Below, piece by piece: positions 8,971 through 17,793 of a stretch of DNA of 64,000 nucleotides. The notes below the pieces were generated by a model. The model made no database searches, was not told where the DNA came from, and saw only the letters and a program-made list of their open reading frames with translations. The DNA comes from Nitratireductor sp. XY-223 (GTDB taxonomy: Bacteria > Pseudomonadota > Alphaproteobacteria > Rhizobiales > Rhizobiaceae). Position numbers and translations under genes: made by a program. How positions within the stretch are numbered: the stretch's first letter is position 1; every line of letters starts with the position of its first letter. The stretch covers positions 186,001 to 250,000 of the forward strand of contig NZ_SPNT01000001.1 of NCBI RefSeq assembly GCF_004959855.1, given 5' to 3'.

Positions 8971-9627
8971 ATGATCAGACTTTATTCCATTCCACCCAGC
9001 CTCTACAGCGCCAAAGTGCGGATCGTATTGCGGGCAAAGGGGCTTGCCTTCGAGGACATCCAGCCGCCCGGCGGCTACGGCAGTGACGCCTACCGGGAGA
9101 TCGTCCCGTCGGGAACATTGCCGGCGATCGAACACGACGGCTTCCTCCTGGTCGAATCCGAGGCGATCAACGAATATCTGAACGAGCTCGTGCCCGAGCC
9201 GGCCCTGTTGCCGCGCGACATGGGGCAAAGGGCGCAGGCGCGGGCGCTGTCGCGCTTTCACGACACCAGGCTCGAGCCGGCGGTGCGGGCGCTGTTTGCC
9301 CATGTCGATCCGGACAGACGCGACACGGATTTCGTGGCCGGGCAGGCATTGGTGATCGCCGACCGGCTGGCGCAGCTCGAACGCATGGCAAATCCGTCGC
9401 CATTGCTGACCGGCGAGACCCTCAGCCTCGCGGATTGCGGCTATCCGATCACGCTGACCTTTCTCGAGATGCTGAACCGGCCGATGGATCTCGGCGTCGT
9501 TCTGCCTGATGCGGTCGCCGCCTATTTCGAGGCGCTGAAGCGCGAGCCGAGCATCGCATGGGAGCTCGACAGCTACCGGCCGGCACTTGCAGCCTGGGTC
9601 GGATCGGTGACCGGAACCCCAGCATGA
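8971..9627 (+). CDS. Glutathione S-transferase family protein
   Basis: The 218-residue protein has an N-terminal thioredoxin-like domain (LYSIPPSLYSAKVRIVLRAKGL, cis-Pro in PSGTLPAIE, glutathione-binding ESEAINEYL) and an all-helical C-terminal domain with the SLADCGYPITL N-capping-type motif. It overlaps the creatininase-family gene by ATGA, so the two are translationally coupled. GSTs in catabolic loci often perform isomerisation or ring-opening; here the role is unknown. Confidence 0.85.
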   Translation: MIRLYSIPPSLYSAKVRIVLRAKGLAFEDIQPPGGYGSDAYREIVPSGTLPAIEHDGFLLVESEAINEYLNELVPEPALLPRDMGQRAQARALSRFHDTRLEPAVRALFAHVDPDRRDTDFVAGQALVIADRLAQLERMANPSPLLTGETLSLADCGYPITLTFLEMLNRPMDLGVVLPDAVAAYFEALKREPSIAWELDSYRPALAAWVGSVTGTPA

Positions 9628-10367
9628 GGCTGGATCTTTGCACATGGCCCGAGGTCGAGGCTTATCTGCAAGGCAGCAACGGGGTCATCGTGCCGACCGG
9701 TTCGACCGAACAGCACGGTCCGATCGGCCTGATCGGAACCGACAGCCTGTGTGCGCAGGATATCGCGGAGGGCGCCGGGGCACTCTGCGGTGCCATGGTG
9801 GCGCCGGTCATCGGATATACGCCGGCGCCTTTCAACATGGCCTTTCCCGGCACGCTGTCGGTGTCGGCGGAAACGTTCGGGCAGGTGGTCGGCGAGGTAA
9901 TCGACGGCCTCGTTCAGCACGGATTCCGGCACGTTTACATCCTCAACGCCCACGGCGCCAACCTGGAGCCGCTGCAGGCGGCCACCGGATCGAAACCTGC
10001 CGCGGTCCGCATCCGCAGCTGGTGGGACTTTACCCCGGTCAATGCCTTGCGCCGCGACTATTACGGCGACTGGGAGGGCATGCATGCGACCCCTTCGGAA
10101 GTTGCCATCACACAATACCGCCACCGGGTCGTCGAGGCGCAGGACCTCGATCCGCCGGAGAAGCTCTCGGCGCGATATGTCAGGGATCATGCCGGCGACC
10201 GTCACGGGGCGCCCGACGCGCACCGCGCCCGCTTTCCCGATGGCCGGGTGGGATCGCATTCGGGACTGGCGACGCCGCAACAGGGCAGGGCGCTTTTCGA
10301 TGCGGCGACCAAAGCGGTTGCCGAAGACTATGCCGCATTCCTGGAGACGCCAGCTAGCGGCTCATAA
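9624..10367 (+). CDS. Creatininase-family amidohydrolase
   Basis: The 247-residue protein carries the conserved metal-site pattern of the creatininase family: GSTEQHGP (Glu and His ligands), GTDSL (Asp), LNAHGAN and HATPSEVA (Glu). Members hydrolyse cyclic or small amides (creatinine, formamide compounds in riboflavin/F420 metabolism, mycofactocin precursor). The start is the ATG overlapping the GST stop, because it gives the normal family length; a longer upstream frame lies inside the GST gene. Its last 14 bases overlap the end of the convergent hydrolase gene. Confidence 0.85.
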   Translation: MRLDLCTWPEVEAYLQGSNGVIVPTGSTEQHGPIGLIGTDSLCAQDIAEGAGALCGAMVAPVIGYTPAPFNMAFPGTLSVSAETFGQVVGEVIDGLVQHGFRHVYILNAHGANLEPLQAATGSKPAAVRIRSWWDFTPVNALRRDYYGDWEGMHATPSEVAITQYRHRVVEAQDLDPPEKLSARYVRDHAGDRHGAPDAHRARFPDGRVGSHSGLATPQQGRALFDAATKAVAEDYAAFLETPASGS

Positions 10368-11205
10368 GGTGTTCGGCCAGGAAGTCCGTGATACGCTTGG
10401 CGGAATCGGCGTGCGCGGTGCGGTCGTATTGCAGCCAGTGCCTGCCGCCGGATGCGCCGCTTACGAAAAAACCCTCGCTGAAATCCTCATTGTCGAAACC
10501 GTGGAATGCGTCCGGATAGGTAACAAGTTCGAGCATTCCTGATGCCCGGTTGCGGTCGGCCAGCGTCCTGCAGAGCTCGGGCGGTGTCCAGTCGTCGGCC
10601 TCGCCGATCAGGACCAGCACCGGAATATCGAACTCACGGTCGGGGATGCAGTACGGATAGAAGGCGGCGGCGGAGTTGAACCCGCTGTCGAACTGCCGGG
10701 AGATGCCCTTGGCATTGACCGCCTCGAGCGCCGCTATCCCGCCGTGCGACCAACCGATGAGGCTGATGCGATCGGGATCGATGCCGGGCAGGCCCTGCAG
10801 GTAGGCCAGCGCTCCGTAGGCGTCGAGCGCCCGTTGCGCGGGCGCCGTCGGCCGGCCGTCGGAGGTGCAGACGCGGATCACGCTCCTCGGCCGGAAACTG
10901 TCGACGACGAGGGTCACGTAACCCAGTTCGTTCAGCAGTGACGCCCACTCGAAATGGGCTTGTTGCATCCCGCCGCAGCCATGCATCATAACGACGGCCG
11001 GCAGGCTTCCCTCCCGGTCCGGCCGGGCCAGGTGACCCCAGATCGGAAAGCCGTTGCCTTTATTCCGGTCGTCCTGCCCGCTTGCCTTGCTCGCCAGTTC
11101 AGCGCTCCGGAAGTGCACGACATCCGCGGCTGAAGCCGCGCCGTAAAGCGCAAGTGCGGTAACAAGTGCGATCGCGCCTCTGATCATGGCCAACAGAATT
11201 CTCAC
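10354..11205 (-). CDS. Exported dienelactone-hydrolase-like alpha/beta hydrolase
   Basis: The 283-residue product starts at a GTG preceded by GAGAGGAG at ideal spacing. A hydrophobic signal segment (MIRGAIALVTALALYGAASA) suggests export to the periplasm. The alpha/beta hydrolase core shows the oxyanion segment VVMMHGCGG, nucleophile elbow GWSHGG, acid in GEADDWTP and catalytic His in DAFHGF. Closest in layout to dienelactone hydrolases, though an exported form is more likely a general esterase. The gene runs opposite to the creatininase gene and probably follows the enolase-superfamily gene in one transcript. Confidence 0.82.
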   Translation of the reverse strand: MRILLAMIRGAIALVTALALYGAASAADVVHFRSAELASKASGQDDRNKGNGFPIWGHLARPDREGSLPAVVMMHGCGGMQQAHFEWASLLNELGYVTLVVDSFRPRSVIRVCTSDGRPTAPAQRALDAYGALAYLQGLPGIDPDRISLIGWSHGGIAALEAVNAKGISRQFDSGFNSAAAFYPYCIPDREFDIPVLVLIGEADDWTPPELCRTLADRNRASGMLELVTYPDAFHGFDNEDFSEGFFVSGASGGRHWLQYDRTAHADSAKRITDFLAEHLMSR

Positions 11206-11257
11206 GTCGCGTCTCCTCTCGGCGCCGGGCGAGCGGCCGCACCGCCTGCCGAAGTCG

Positions 11258-12388
11258 TCATGCGGGCGCAGCAAGCGTTTCAACGGTGTACTGGTCGAGC
11301 TTGTCCGTGTCGACCTCGATCCCGAGACCGGGGTCCTCGGGAATGTGGACCGCGCCGTTTCTGATCGGGAAAGGCTCGGTGAGGATATCGTCCTTGGCGT
11401 AGTAGGTCGGCATGTAGAATTCGCAGCCGAGATCGATCTCCGGCAGGGCCGAGACCAGATGGGCGCCGGCGAGATGGGCAAGACCCGTCTCGAACATGCA
11501 ACCGCCATAGACCCCGATCCCGGCCGCTCCGGCGATCGCGGCGATTTCCTGGGCGCGTGCGATGCCGCCGCTTTTCATCACCTTCAGCGAGAAGATGTCG
11601 GTTAGCCGCATCTGCGCCGCAACCAGCGCCTCGCGCGGATTGAAGACGGATTCGTCGGCCATGACCGGCGTGTCGATCGCCGCCGAGATCGCCGCCAGCG
11701 CCTCGAGATTGTCGCGCGGCGTCGGCTGTTCGATAAAACCGAGCCGGAAGGGCTCCATGTCGCGCAGGGTGCGGATCGCGTCGACCGCCTTCAGGCCCTG
11801 ATTGTAGTCGATGCGCAGATCGACGCCCTCGTCATAGGTCTCGCGGATCTTCTCCAGCCGCATGATGTCGAAGCGGTGATCGCGGAAGCCGGTCTTCAGC
11901 TTGAAGATGCGCACGCCGCTGCCGTAGAGATGGGCGATGATCTCCATGTCTTCCTCGAAGACGGGGTTGGCCACCGTGAAGCTGACCGGCACGCTGTTGC
12001 GGCGGCGCCCGCCGATGAGCTGACCGACGGACAGGCCGAGCGTCTTGCCGACAACATCGAGCAGCGCCATTTCGAGTGCCGCCTTCGCCTCGCTGCAGCG
12101 CACGACGACCCGGTCGGCGGCTGCCATGATCTGCTCGCGCCGCAGCGCGTTGGCGCCGACGACATGCGGGCGCAAATGGGTGTTCAGCGCCGCCGCGCTG
12201 GCTTCGGCCGTGCCGGTGAAGACCGGCCATGGCGAGGCTTCGCCCCAGCCCGTGTGGCCGCTGTCGGCGACAAGTTCGAGAACGACGCTGCGGATGGCGC
12301 TGACATCGCCGCTGCCGTGCGAATGCGTGGCCTTGACCGGAACATTGACAATGCGCACGCGCATGTCGGTGATTGTGATGTGACGCAT
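11258..12388 (-). CDS. Mandelate racemase/muconate-lactonizing enzyme (enolase superfamily)
   Basis: The 376-residue enzyme has the N-terminal capping domain and a C-terminal barrel with the KxK catalytic motif (IFKLKTG, near residue 165), metal ligands in LRIDYNQG, FIEQP and MADES, and the second base SLKVMKSGG. The KxK/K arrangement is that of the MLE subgroup (cycloisomerases, o-succinylbenzoate synthase, dipeptide epimerases) rather than mandelate racemase. An AGGAACC site precedes the ATG. It is probably a cycloisomerase or epimerase acting in the unknown pathway of this locus. Confidence 0.88.
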   Translation of the reverse strand: MRHITITDMRVRIVNVPVKATHSHGSGDVSAIRSVVLELVADSGHTGWGEASPWPVFTGTAEASAAALNTHLRPHVVGANALRREQIMAAADRVVVRCSEAKAALEMALLDVVGKTLGLSVGQLIGGRRRNSVPVSFTVANPVFEEDMEIIAHLYGSGVRIFKLKTGFRDHRFDIMRLEKIRETYDEGVDLRIDYNQGLKAVDAIRTLRDMEPFRLGFIEQPTPRDNLEALAAISAAIDTPVMADESVFNPREALVAAQMRLTDIFSLKVMKSGGIARAQEIAAIAGAAGIGVYGGCMFETGLAHLAGAHLVSALPEIDLGCEFYMPTYYAKDDILTEPFPIRNGAVHIPEDPGLGIEVDTDKLDQYTVETLAAPA

Positions 12389-12788
12389 ATGTGGTTCCTG
12401 ATCGTCGACTGGACGCGCCTGATGCGGCGGCGAACGTTCAATAGTTGCCTTGATTTTAGGCAATGTCGAGCGCGAAACGCGGATCGGAGCCCGCCGGAGC
12501 GGAAAAAATGTCGCAGCCTTCACGGCTGTGGCCTTAACGGCGATATTGCGTGACAAATGAACGGGTTGGGCGGGCGCAATATTGTTTCGCCGATGCCCGC
12601 CGCGGTGGAATAAACCGTTTGAAAAATGCATGGATTTGAATAGGTTCTACTAAAGTCGCTTGCGCGCGGCCGAAACATTTGATTAAAAGAACATACGTTC
12701 ATTTCTTTATTGAGCGCAAAAATGAAGAAGCGCATGCGCTTCGCCGGCGGATGGAGGCTCTGCCGGGCTTGGGAGGAGAATCTGGGGA
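12389..12788. other. Divergent intergenic region before the acyl-CoA ligase operon
   Basis: This 400-bp AT-richer stretch separates the leftward enolase-superfamily gene from the rightward ligase operon. No gene is seen. It contains the 15-bp element described at 12695-12709 and probably the promoters of both operons. Confidence 0.5.
12695..12709 (+). promoter_or_regulatory. Candidate TetR operator, copy 1
   Basis: ACGTTCATTTCTTTA is identical to the sequence at 20096-20110, upstream of the TetR gene. It lies about 80 bp upstream of the ligase ATG. The shared 15-mer in exactly these two promoter regions suggests common control by the TetR regulator. Confidence 0.5.
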
Positions 12789-14774
12789 ATGCCATCGACG
12801 GGCAGCGATGCCGGCCGTAAGCCGGTGACTTTTCCGCAATATCTGCTGTTGAACGCCAGCCGCTTTGCCGACCGGACGGCAACGCGCCACAAGGATCTGG
12901 GAATCTGGCAGAGCTGGACCTGGAAGCAGCAGTTCGAGGAAATCCGGGCATTTTCGATCGGTCTGCAGGAGATCGGTGTCGGCGAGGGCGACAAGGTGGC
13001 CATTGTCGGGACCAACCGGCCGCGACTCTACTGGACCTTCTGCGCCGTACAGGCGCTCAAGGCGATTCCGGTTCCGGTCTATGCCGACGCGGTGGCCGAG
13101 GAAATGGCCTATGTGCTCAACCACGCCGGCGTGCGGCTCGCGGTTGTTCAGGACCAGGAGCAGGTCGACAAGATCCTGTCGTTCTCCGACGAGATCCCGC
13201 TGCTCAAGGACGTGGTCTATGACGAGCCGCGTGGCCTGCGCGACTACGACCACACGCATCTGCGCGAGTTCGCCGAGGTCCAGAAGACGGGCCGTGAGGC
13301 CATGGAGGCCGATTCCGGCCGGGCCAAGGCCTGGGCCGACGCGATCGAGGCCTCGGACGGCGAGGAGGTTTCGGTTTTCCTCTACACCTCCGGTACCACG
13401 GGGCGCTCGAAGGGCGTCGTGCTGAAGGCGCGGACCTCGGTCAAGGCGGCCTGCGACACTGCCGAGTTCGACCATCTCAGCGAAAACGACAACGTGCTCG
13501 CCTATCTGCCGCTGGCCTGGGCGGGCGACCATTACCTGAACTACGCGCAAGGTTACGTTTCCGGCCTTTGCATGGCGTGTCCGGAAAGTCCGGAGACGGT
13601 GGCGCACGACCTGCGCGAGATCGGTCCGTCCTTCTATTTCGCGCCGCCGCGGGTCTTCGAGCAGTTGCTCACCAATGTGATGATCCGCATGGAGGATGGG
13701 GGGGCGATCAAAAAGTGGATGTTCCGCCACTATCTGGACGTCGCCAACAAGTATGGCGAGGCAATCCTCGAGGGACGTTCCGTGCCGCTCGGCGGGCGCA
13801 TCGGCTACTGGCTCGGGGAGATGCTGGTCTACGGGCCGCTGAAGAACACGCTCGGCTTTTCCAACATCCGCACCGCCTACACGGCGGGCGAGGCCATCGG
13901 GCCGGACCTGTTTTCCTTCTTCCGGGCGCTGGGCATTAATCTCAAGCAGCTCTACGGGCAGACGGAGGCGTTTCTCTACGTCACCGCGCAGAAGGACGGC
14001 GAGATCCATGCCGACACCGTCGGCAAGGCCGTGCCGGACGTGGAAATCAAGATTTCCGACGACGGCGAGGTGCTGTTCAAGTCGCCGGGCATGTTCGTCG
14101 AATATTATGCCGACGCGGAAAAGACGAAGGAGACCTTCACCGACGACGGTTTCGTGCGCACCGGCGATGCCGGCATCTTCGATGCGCGCGGCGATCTGAA
14201 GATCATCGACCGCGCCAAGGATGTGGGCAAGCTCCGAAGCGGTTCGCTTTTTGCTCCAAAATATATCGAGAACAAGCTGAAATTCTTCCCGAATATCCGC
14301 GAGGCCGTGGCGTTCGGAGACGACCGGGACTTCGTGACCGTGTTCCTGAACATCGATCTTGCCGCCGTCGGCAACTGGGCCGAGCGCAACAATATCTCCT
14401 ACGCGTCCTACCAGGAGCTTGCCGGACTGCCGCAGGTCTACGAGATGATGCGCGAGCACGTGGACCAGGTGAACCGCGACCTTTCGGGCGAGGAACTGAT
14501 GGCCGGATCGCAGATCGCACGCTTTTTGGTGCTGCACAAGGAACTCGACGCCGACGACGGCGAGTTGACGCGCACCCAGAAAGTGCGCCGCGGCTTCATC
14601 GAGGAACGCTACACGCCTCTGATCGAGGCGCTCTATGACGGCTCCGCCGAAAAATACGTGGAGACCGAAGTGACCTTCGAGGACGGACGCAAGGGAAGCA
14701 TCTCGGCGACGGTGCAGATTTCCGACATGCATACCCATCCGGCGGTCGGCGCGACCAAGGAGGCTGCGGAATGA
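12789..14774 (+). CDS. AMP-binding long-chain acyl-CoA synthetase-like ligase
   Basis: The 661-residue cytosolic adenylating enzyme has the AMP-binding P-loop YTSGTTGRSKGV (near residue 200), the YGQTEAF motif, the RTGDAGIFDARGDLKIIDR motif and a C-terminal lysine region (LTRTQKVRRGF). The length and a large insertion before the C-terminal domain resemble FadD15-type long-chain acyl-CoA ligases. A strong GGGAGGAG site precedes the ATG. The stop overlaps the next ABC ATPase start (ATGA), so import and CoA activation are coupled; the natural acid is unknown but the operon context makes a branched, aromatic or fatty acid plausible. Confidence 0.85.
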   Translation: MPSTGSDAGRKPVTFPQYLLLNASRFADRTATRHKDLGIWQSWTWKQQFEEIRAFSIGLQEIGVGEGDKVAIVGTNRPRLYWTFCAVQALKAIPVPVYADAVAEEMAYVLNHAGVRLAVVQDQEQVDKILSFSDEIPLLKDVVYDEPRGLRDYDHTHLREFAEVQKTGREAMEADSGRAKAWADAIEASDGEEVSVFLYTSGTTGRSKGVVLKARTSVKAACDTAEFDHLSENDNVLAYLPLAWAGDHYLNYAQGYVSGLCMACPESPETVAHDLREIGPSFYFAPPRVFEQLLTNVMIRMEDGGAIKKWMFRHYLDVANKYGEAILEGRSVPLGGRIGYWLGEMLVYGPLKNTLGFSNIRTAYTAGEAIGPDLFSFFRALGINLKQLYGQTEAFLYVTAQKDGEIHADTVGKAVPDVEIKISDDGEVLFKSPGMFVEYYADAEKTKETFTDDGFVRTGDAGIFDARGDLKIIDRAKDVGKLRSGSLFAPKYIENKLKFFPNIREAVAFGDDRDFVTVFLNIDLAAVGNWAERNNISYASYQELAGLPQVYEMMREHVDQVNRDLSGEELMAGSQIARFLVLHKELDADDGELTRTQKVRRGFIEERYTPLIEALYDGSAEKYVETEVTFEDGRKGSISATVQISDMHTHPAVGATKEAAE

Positions 14775-15595
14775 ACCAGCATATCGATCCAGGCAGCCTT
14801 CGGGCCGACGACGGCATCGAGAAAGGCGGCATGCTGCTGCATGTCGACAACATCTCGCTCTCGTTCGGCGGCGTCAAAGCGATCTCCGACGTCTCCTTCG
14901 ACATCAAGAAAGGCGAGATCCGCGCGATCATCGGGCCCAACGGCGCCGGCAAGACTTCGATGCTCAACGTCATCAACGGTTTTTACCACCCGCAGGAAGG
15001 CACCATCACGTTCCGCGGTGAAAAGCGTCGCCGTATGAAGCCGCACGCCGCCGCCAGCCAGGGCATTGCCCGCACGTTCCAGAACATCGCCCTGTTCAAG
15101 GGCATGACGACGCTGGACAACATCATGACCGGCCGGATGACGCTGATGCACGGCAATCTCCTGACCCAGGCCCTGTGGGTCGGCCCGGCGCAACGCGAAG
15201 AGCTGGCCCACCGCGAGACGGTCGAGAAGATCATCGACTTCCTGGAGATCGAGCACATCCGCAAGACACCCGTCGGGCGGCTGCCCTACGGGCTGCAGAA
15301 GCGAGTCGAACTCGGCCGGGCGCTGGCCGCCGATCCGGCGCTGCTGCTGCTCGACGAGCCGATGGCCGGCATGAATCTGGAAGAAAAAGAGGACATGAGC
15401 CGCTTCGTGCTCGACGTCAATCAGCAGTTCGGCACAACGGTCGCGCTGATCGAGCACGACATGGGCGTCGTGATGGATCTGTCCGACCGTGTGGTGGTTC
15501 TCGACTACGGCCGCAAGATCGGCGACGGAACGCCCGACGAGGTGCGCAACAACCAGAACGTGATCGATGCCTATCTGGGGGTCAGCCATGACTGA
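14771..15595 (+). CDS. livG: Branched-chain-type ABC transporter ATP-binding protein (LivG family)
   Basis: The 274-residue ATPase has Walker A GPNGAGKTS, signature LPYGLQKRVELGRAL, Walker B LLLLDEPMAGMN and a switch His in LIEHDMG. The LPYG-type signature and the C-terminal IGDGTPDEVRNNQNVIDAYLG are typical of LivG. The start overlaps the ligase stop. It pairs with the LivF-type ATPase at 19150. Confidence 0.9.
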   Translation: MNQHIDPGSLRADDGIEKGGMLLHVDNISLSFGGVKAISDVSFDIKKGEIRAIIGPNGAGKTSMLNVINGFYHPQEGTITFRGEKRRRMKPHAAASQGIARTFQNIALFKGMTTLDNIMTGRMTLMHGNLLTQALWVGPAQREELAHRETVEKIIDFLEIEHIRKTPVGRLPYGLQKRVELGRALAADPALLLLDEPMAGMNLEEKEDMSRFVLDVNQQFGTTVALIEHDMGVVMDLSDRVVVLDYGRKIGDGTPDEVRNNQNVIDAYLGVSHD

Positions 15596-15640
15596 CCGGC
15601 CAGTCGCAGCTCGAGTACCGCATGACATGGGGGACGAGGC

Positions 15641-16642
15641 GTGAGTCCTGACTTTTTGAACTTTATCGAGACCGTTCTCAACGGGCTGATGACCGGGGTG
15701 ATGTACTCGCTCGTGGCGCTCGGCTTCGTGCTGATCTTCAAGGCCTCGGGCATCTTCAACTTCGCGCAGGGCGTGATGGCGCTGTTCGCGGCGCTGACTC
15801 TCGTCGGCCTGCAGACCGGACAGGTGCCTTTTGCCCATCTGATCAATGCCGTCCTGGGCACCGATGTACACCATTGGGGGCCCGGTCTGCCCACGGTACT
15901 GGCCATTCTGGTCACGATGCTGGTGATGATTGCGCTGGCCTTCCTGATTGAAAAGGTTGTGCTGAAGCATCTGGTCAACCAGGAGCCAATCATCCTGTTC
16001 ATGGCGACCATCGGCCTTGCCTATTTCCTGGAAGGCACCGGCGATCTGATGTGGGGCGCTGATGTGAAGGCGCTAGATGTCGGTCTGCCAAGCGGCGGCT
16101 CATTCTGGTGGGAGGACGTGACCCGGAACTGGGCGCCGGCAGGTTCGGACTATTTCGGCATGTATATCGACACGCTGGATGTATCGGCCGCGATCATTGC
16201 CGTCGTCCTGGTGGTCGCGCTGACGCTGTTTTCGCAATACACGGCCACCGGCCGCGCCCTGCGCGCCGTGGCGGACGACCACCAGGCGGCCCTTTCGGTC
16301 GGTATCTCGCTGCGCAGCATCTGGGTGATTGTGTGGTCCATCGCGGGTTTCGTGGCGCTGGTGGCAGGGATCATGTGGGGCGCCAAGTCGGGCGTGCAGT
16401 TCTCGCTGTCGCTGATTGCGCTGAAGGCCCTGCCGGTGCTCATCCTGGGCGGCTTCACGTCCATCCCGGGCGCTATTGTCGGCGGACTGATCATCGGCGT
16501 CGGCGAGAAACTCGCCGAGGCCTATGTCGGACCGCTCGTCGGCGGCGCCGTCGAAAACTGGTTTGCTTACATGGTGGCGCTGGCGTTCCTGCTGTTCCGG
16601 CCGCAGGGGCTGTACGGCGAAAAAATCATCGAGAGGATATAA
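15641..16642 (+). CDS. livH: Branched-chain-type ABC transporter permease (LivH family)
   Basis: The 333-residue membrane protein starts with FIETVLNGLMTGVMYSLVALGFVLIFKASGIFNFAQG, the hallmark LivH N-terminus, and has about eight predicted TM helices and the EAA-type loop around GRALRAVADDHQAALSVGIS. A GTG start is used. It lies 5 bp upstream of the LivM gene. Confidence 0.9.
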   Translation: MSPDFLNFIETVLNGLMTGVMYSLVALGFVLIFKASGIFNFAQGVMALFAALTLVGLQTGQVPFAHLINAVLGTDVHHWGPGLPTVLAILVTMLVMIALAFLIEKVVLKHLVNQEPIILFMATIGLAYFLEGTGDLMWGADVKALDVGLPSGGSFWWEDVTRNWAPAGSDYFGMYIDTLDVSAAIIAVVLVVALTLFSQYTATGRALRAVADDHQAALSVGISLRSIWVIVWSIAGFVALVAGIMWGAKSGVQFSLSLIALKALPVLILGGFTSIPGAIVGGLIIGVGEKLAEAYVGPLVGGAVENWFAYMVALAFLLFRPQGLYGEKIIERI

Positions 16643-16647
16643 CCGAG

Positions 16648-17724
16648 ATGCTGTATCGCGAGACCGGTGATTTCAAATCCAGCTATGCTGCCGACCAGCA
16701 GACCTTTCCGATCAGGTCGGAGCGCTACCTGTTCTGGGGTGCCATGGTCATCGCCTTCCTGGTGGTGCCGTTCTTCATCAACGACTACTGGGAAAAGTCT
16801 GTCCTCGTTCCGTTGCTCGTCTGGTCGATGGCGGCACTGGGGCTCAATATTCTGACCGGTTATTGCGGTCAGGTGAGCCTCGGCACCGGCGGTTTCATGG
16901 CCGTGGGCGCCTATGCCTGCTACAAGCTGATGACCGCGTTTCCGGATCTCAACATTTTCATCGTTGTCATCCTGTCAGGCGGCGTGACAGCCTTTGTCGG
17001 CATGCTGTTTGGATTGCCATCGCTGCGCATCAAGGGATTTTACCTGGCGGTGGCGACACTGGCGGCCCAGTTCTTCCTTGTGTGGCTCTTTAACAAGGTG
17101 CCGTGGTTCTACAACTACTCGGCCTCCGGCCAGATCACCGCACCCGAACGCACCATCTTCGGGATCGCCGTGACCGGCGCGAGCGCGCCGCCCTGGGCCA
17201 CTTACCTGTTCTGTCTGACATTGGTGTTCCTGTTTGCGTGGATCGCGCGCAACCTGACGCGCGGTACGCTGGGCCGGTCCTGGATGGCGATCCGGGATAT
17301 GGACATCGCGGCCGAAATCATCGGTGTGCAGCCGCTGAAGGCCAAGATTTCGGCCTTTGCCGTGAGTTCCTTCTACATCGGTGTCGCAGGAGCGCTCTAT
17401 TTTTCCGTCTGGCTGGGCGCGGTGGAACCGACGGAGGCCTTCGGCATCAACGTTTCGTTCCTGGTCCTGTTCATGGTCATCATCGGCGGGCTGGGCTCGA
17501 TCCTCGGATCGTTTCTGGGCGCCGCATTTTTGACATTGATGCCTGTGCTTTTGAAAAACGTAATGGTTGGCGGCCTTGGATGGCCAACCGACCTGGCCGC
17601 CCATTTCGAGATCATGCTCGTGGGCGGACTGATCGTCTTTTTCCTCATCGTCGAACCGCACGGGCTGGCCCAGCTCTGGCGGCTGGCGAAGGAAAAATTG
17701 CGTCTTTGGCCGTTCCCCTACTAG
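16648..17724 (+). CDS. livM: Branched-chain-type ABC transporter permease (LivM family)
   Basis: The 358-residue permease has a hydrophilic N-terminus of about 30 residues, then LivM features: LNILTGYCGQVSLGTGGFMAVGAYA, LRIKGFYLAVATLA and the loop GRSWMAIRDMDIAAEIIGV. The ATG at 16648 follows GAGAGGATATAACCGAG; an open upstream frame overlapping LivH was rejected. It forms the heterodimeric pore with LivH. Confidence 0.9.
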   Translation: MLYRETGDFKSSYAADQQTFPIRSERYLFWGAMVIAFLVVPFFINDYWEKSVLVPLLVWSMAALGLNILTGYCGQVSLGTGGFMAVGAYACYKLMTAFPDLNIFIVVILSGGVTAFVGMLFGLPSLRIKGFYLAVATLAAQFFLVWLFNKVPWFYNYSASGQITAPERTIFGIAVTGASAPPWATYLFCLTLVFLFAWIARNLTRGTLGRSWMAIRDMDIAAEIIGVQPLKAKISAFAVSSFYIGVAGALYFSVWLGAVEPTEAFGINVSFLVLFMVIIGGLGSILGSFLGAAFLTLMPVLLKNVMVGGLGWPTDLAAHFEIMLVGGLIVFFLIVEPHGLAQLWRLAKEKLRLWPFPY

Positions 17725-17793
17725 GACGGCCGAGGGCAATTGAGCCCCGTAAGGGGTTGTGAAGCGTGTCTGTTTTACCCAGGGAGGAAAGAC

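Noticed and set aside
9558-9623. Longer N-terminus for the creatininase-family protein
   Set aside because: The 22 extra codons lie inside the GST gene in another frame; the ATG overlapping the GST stop gives the normal family N-terminus.
12699-14738. 679-codon open frame on the minus strand
   Set aside because: It is antisense to the acyl-CoA ligase, which has all its motifs. The product resembles nothing and has shadow-frame composition.
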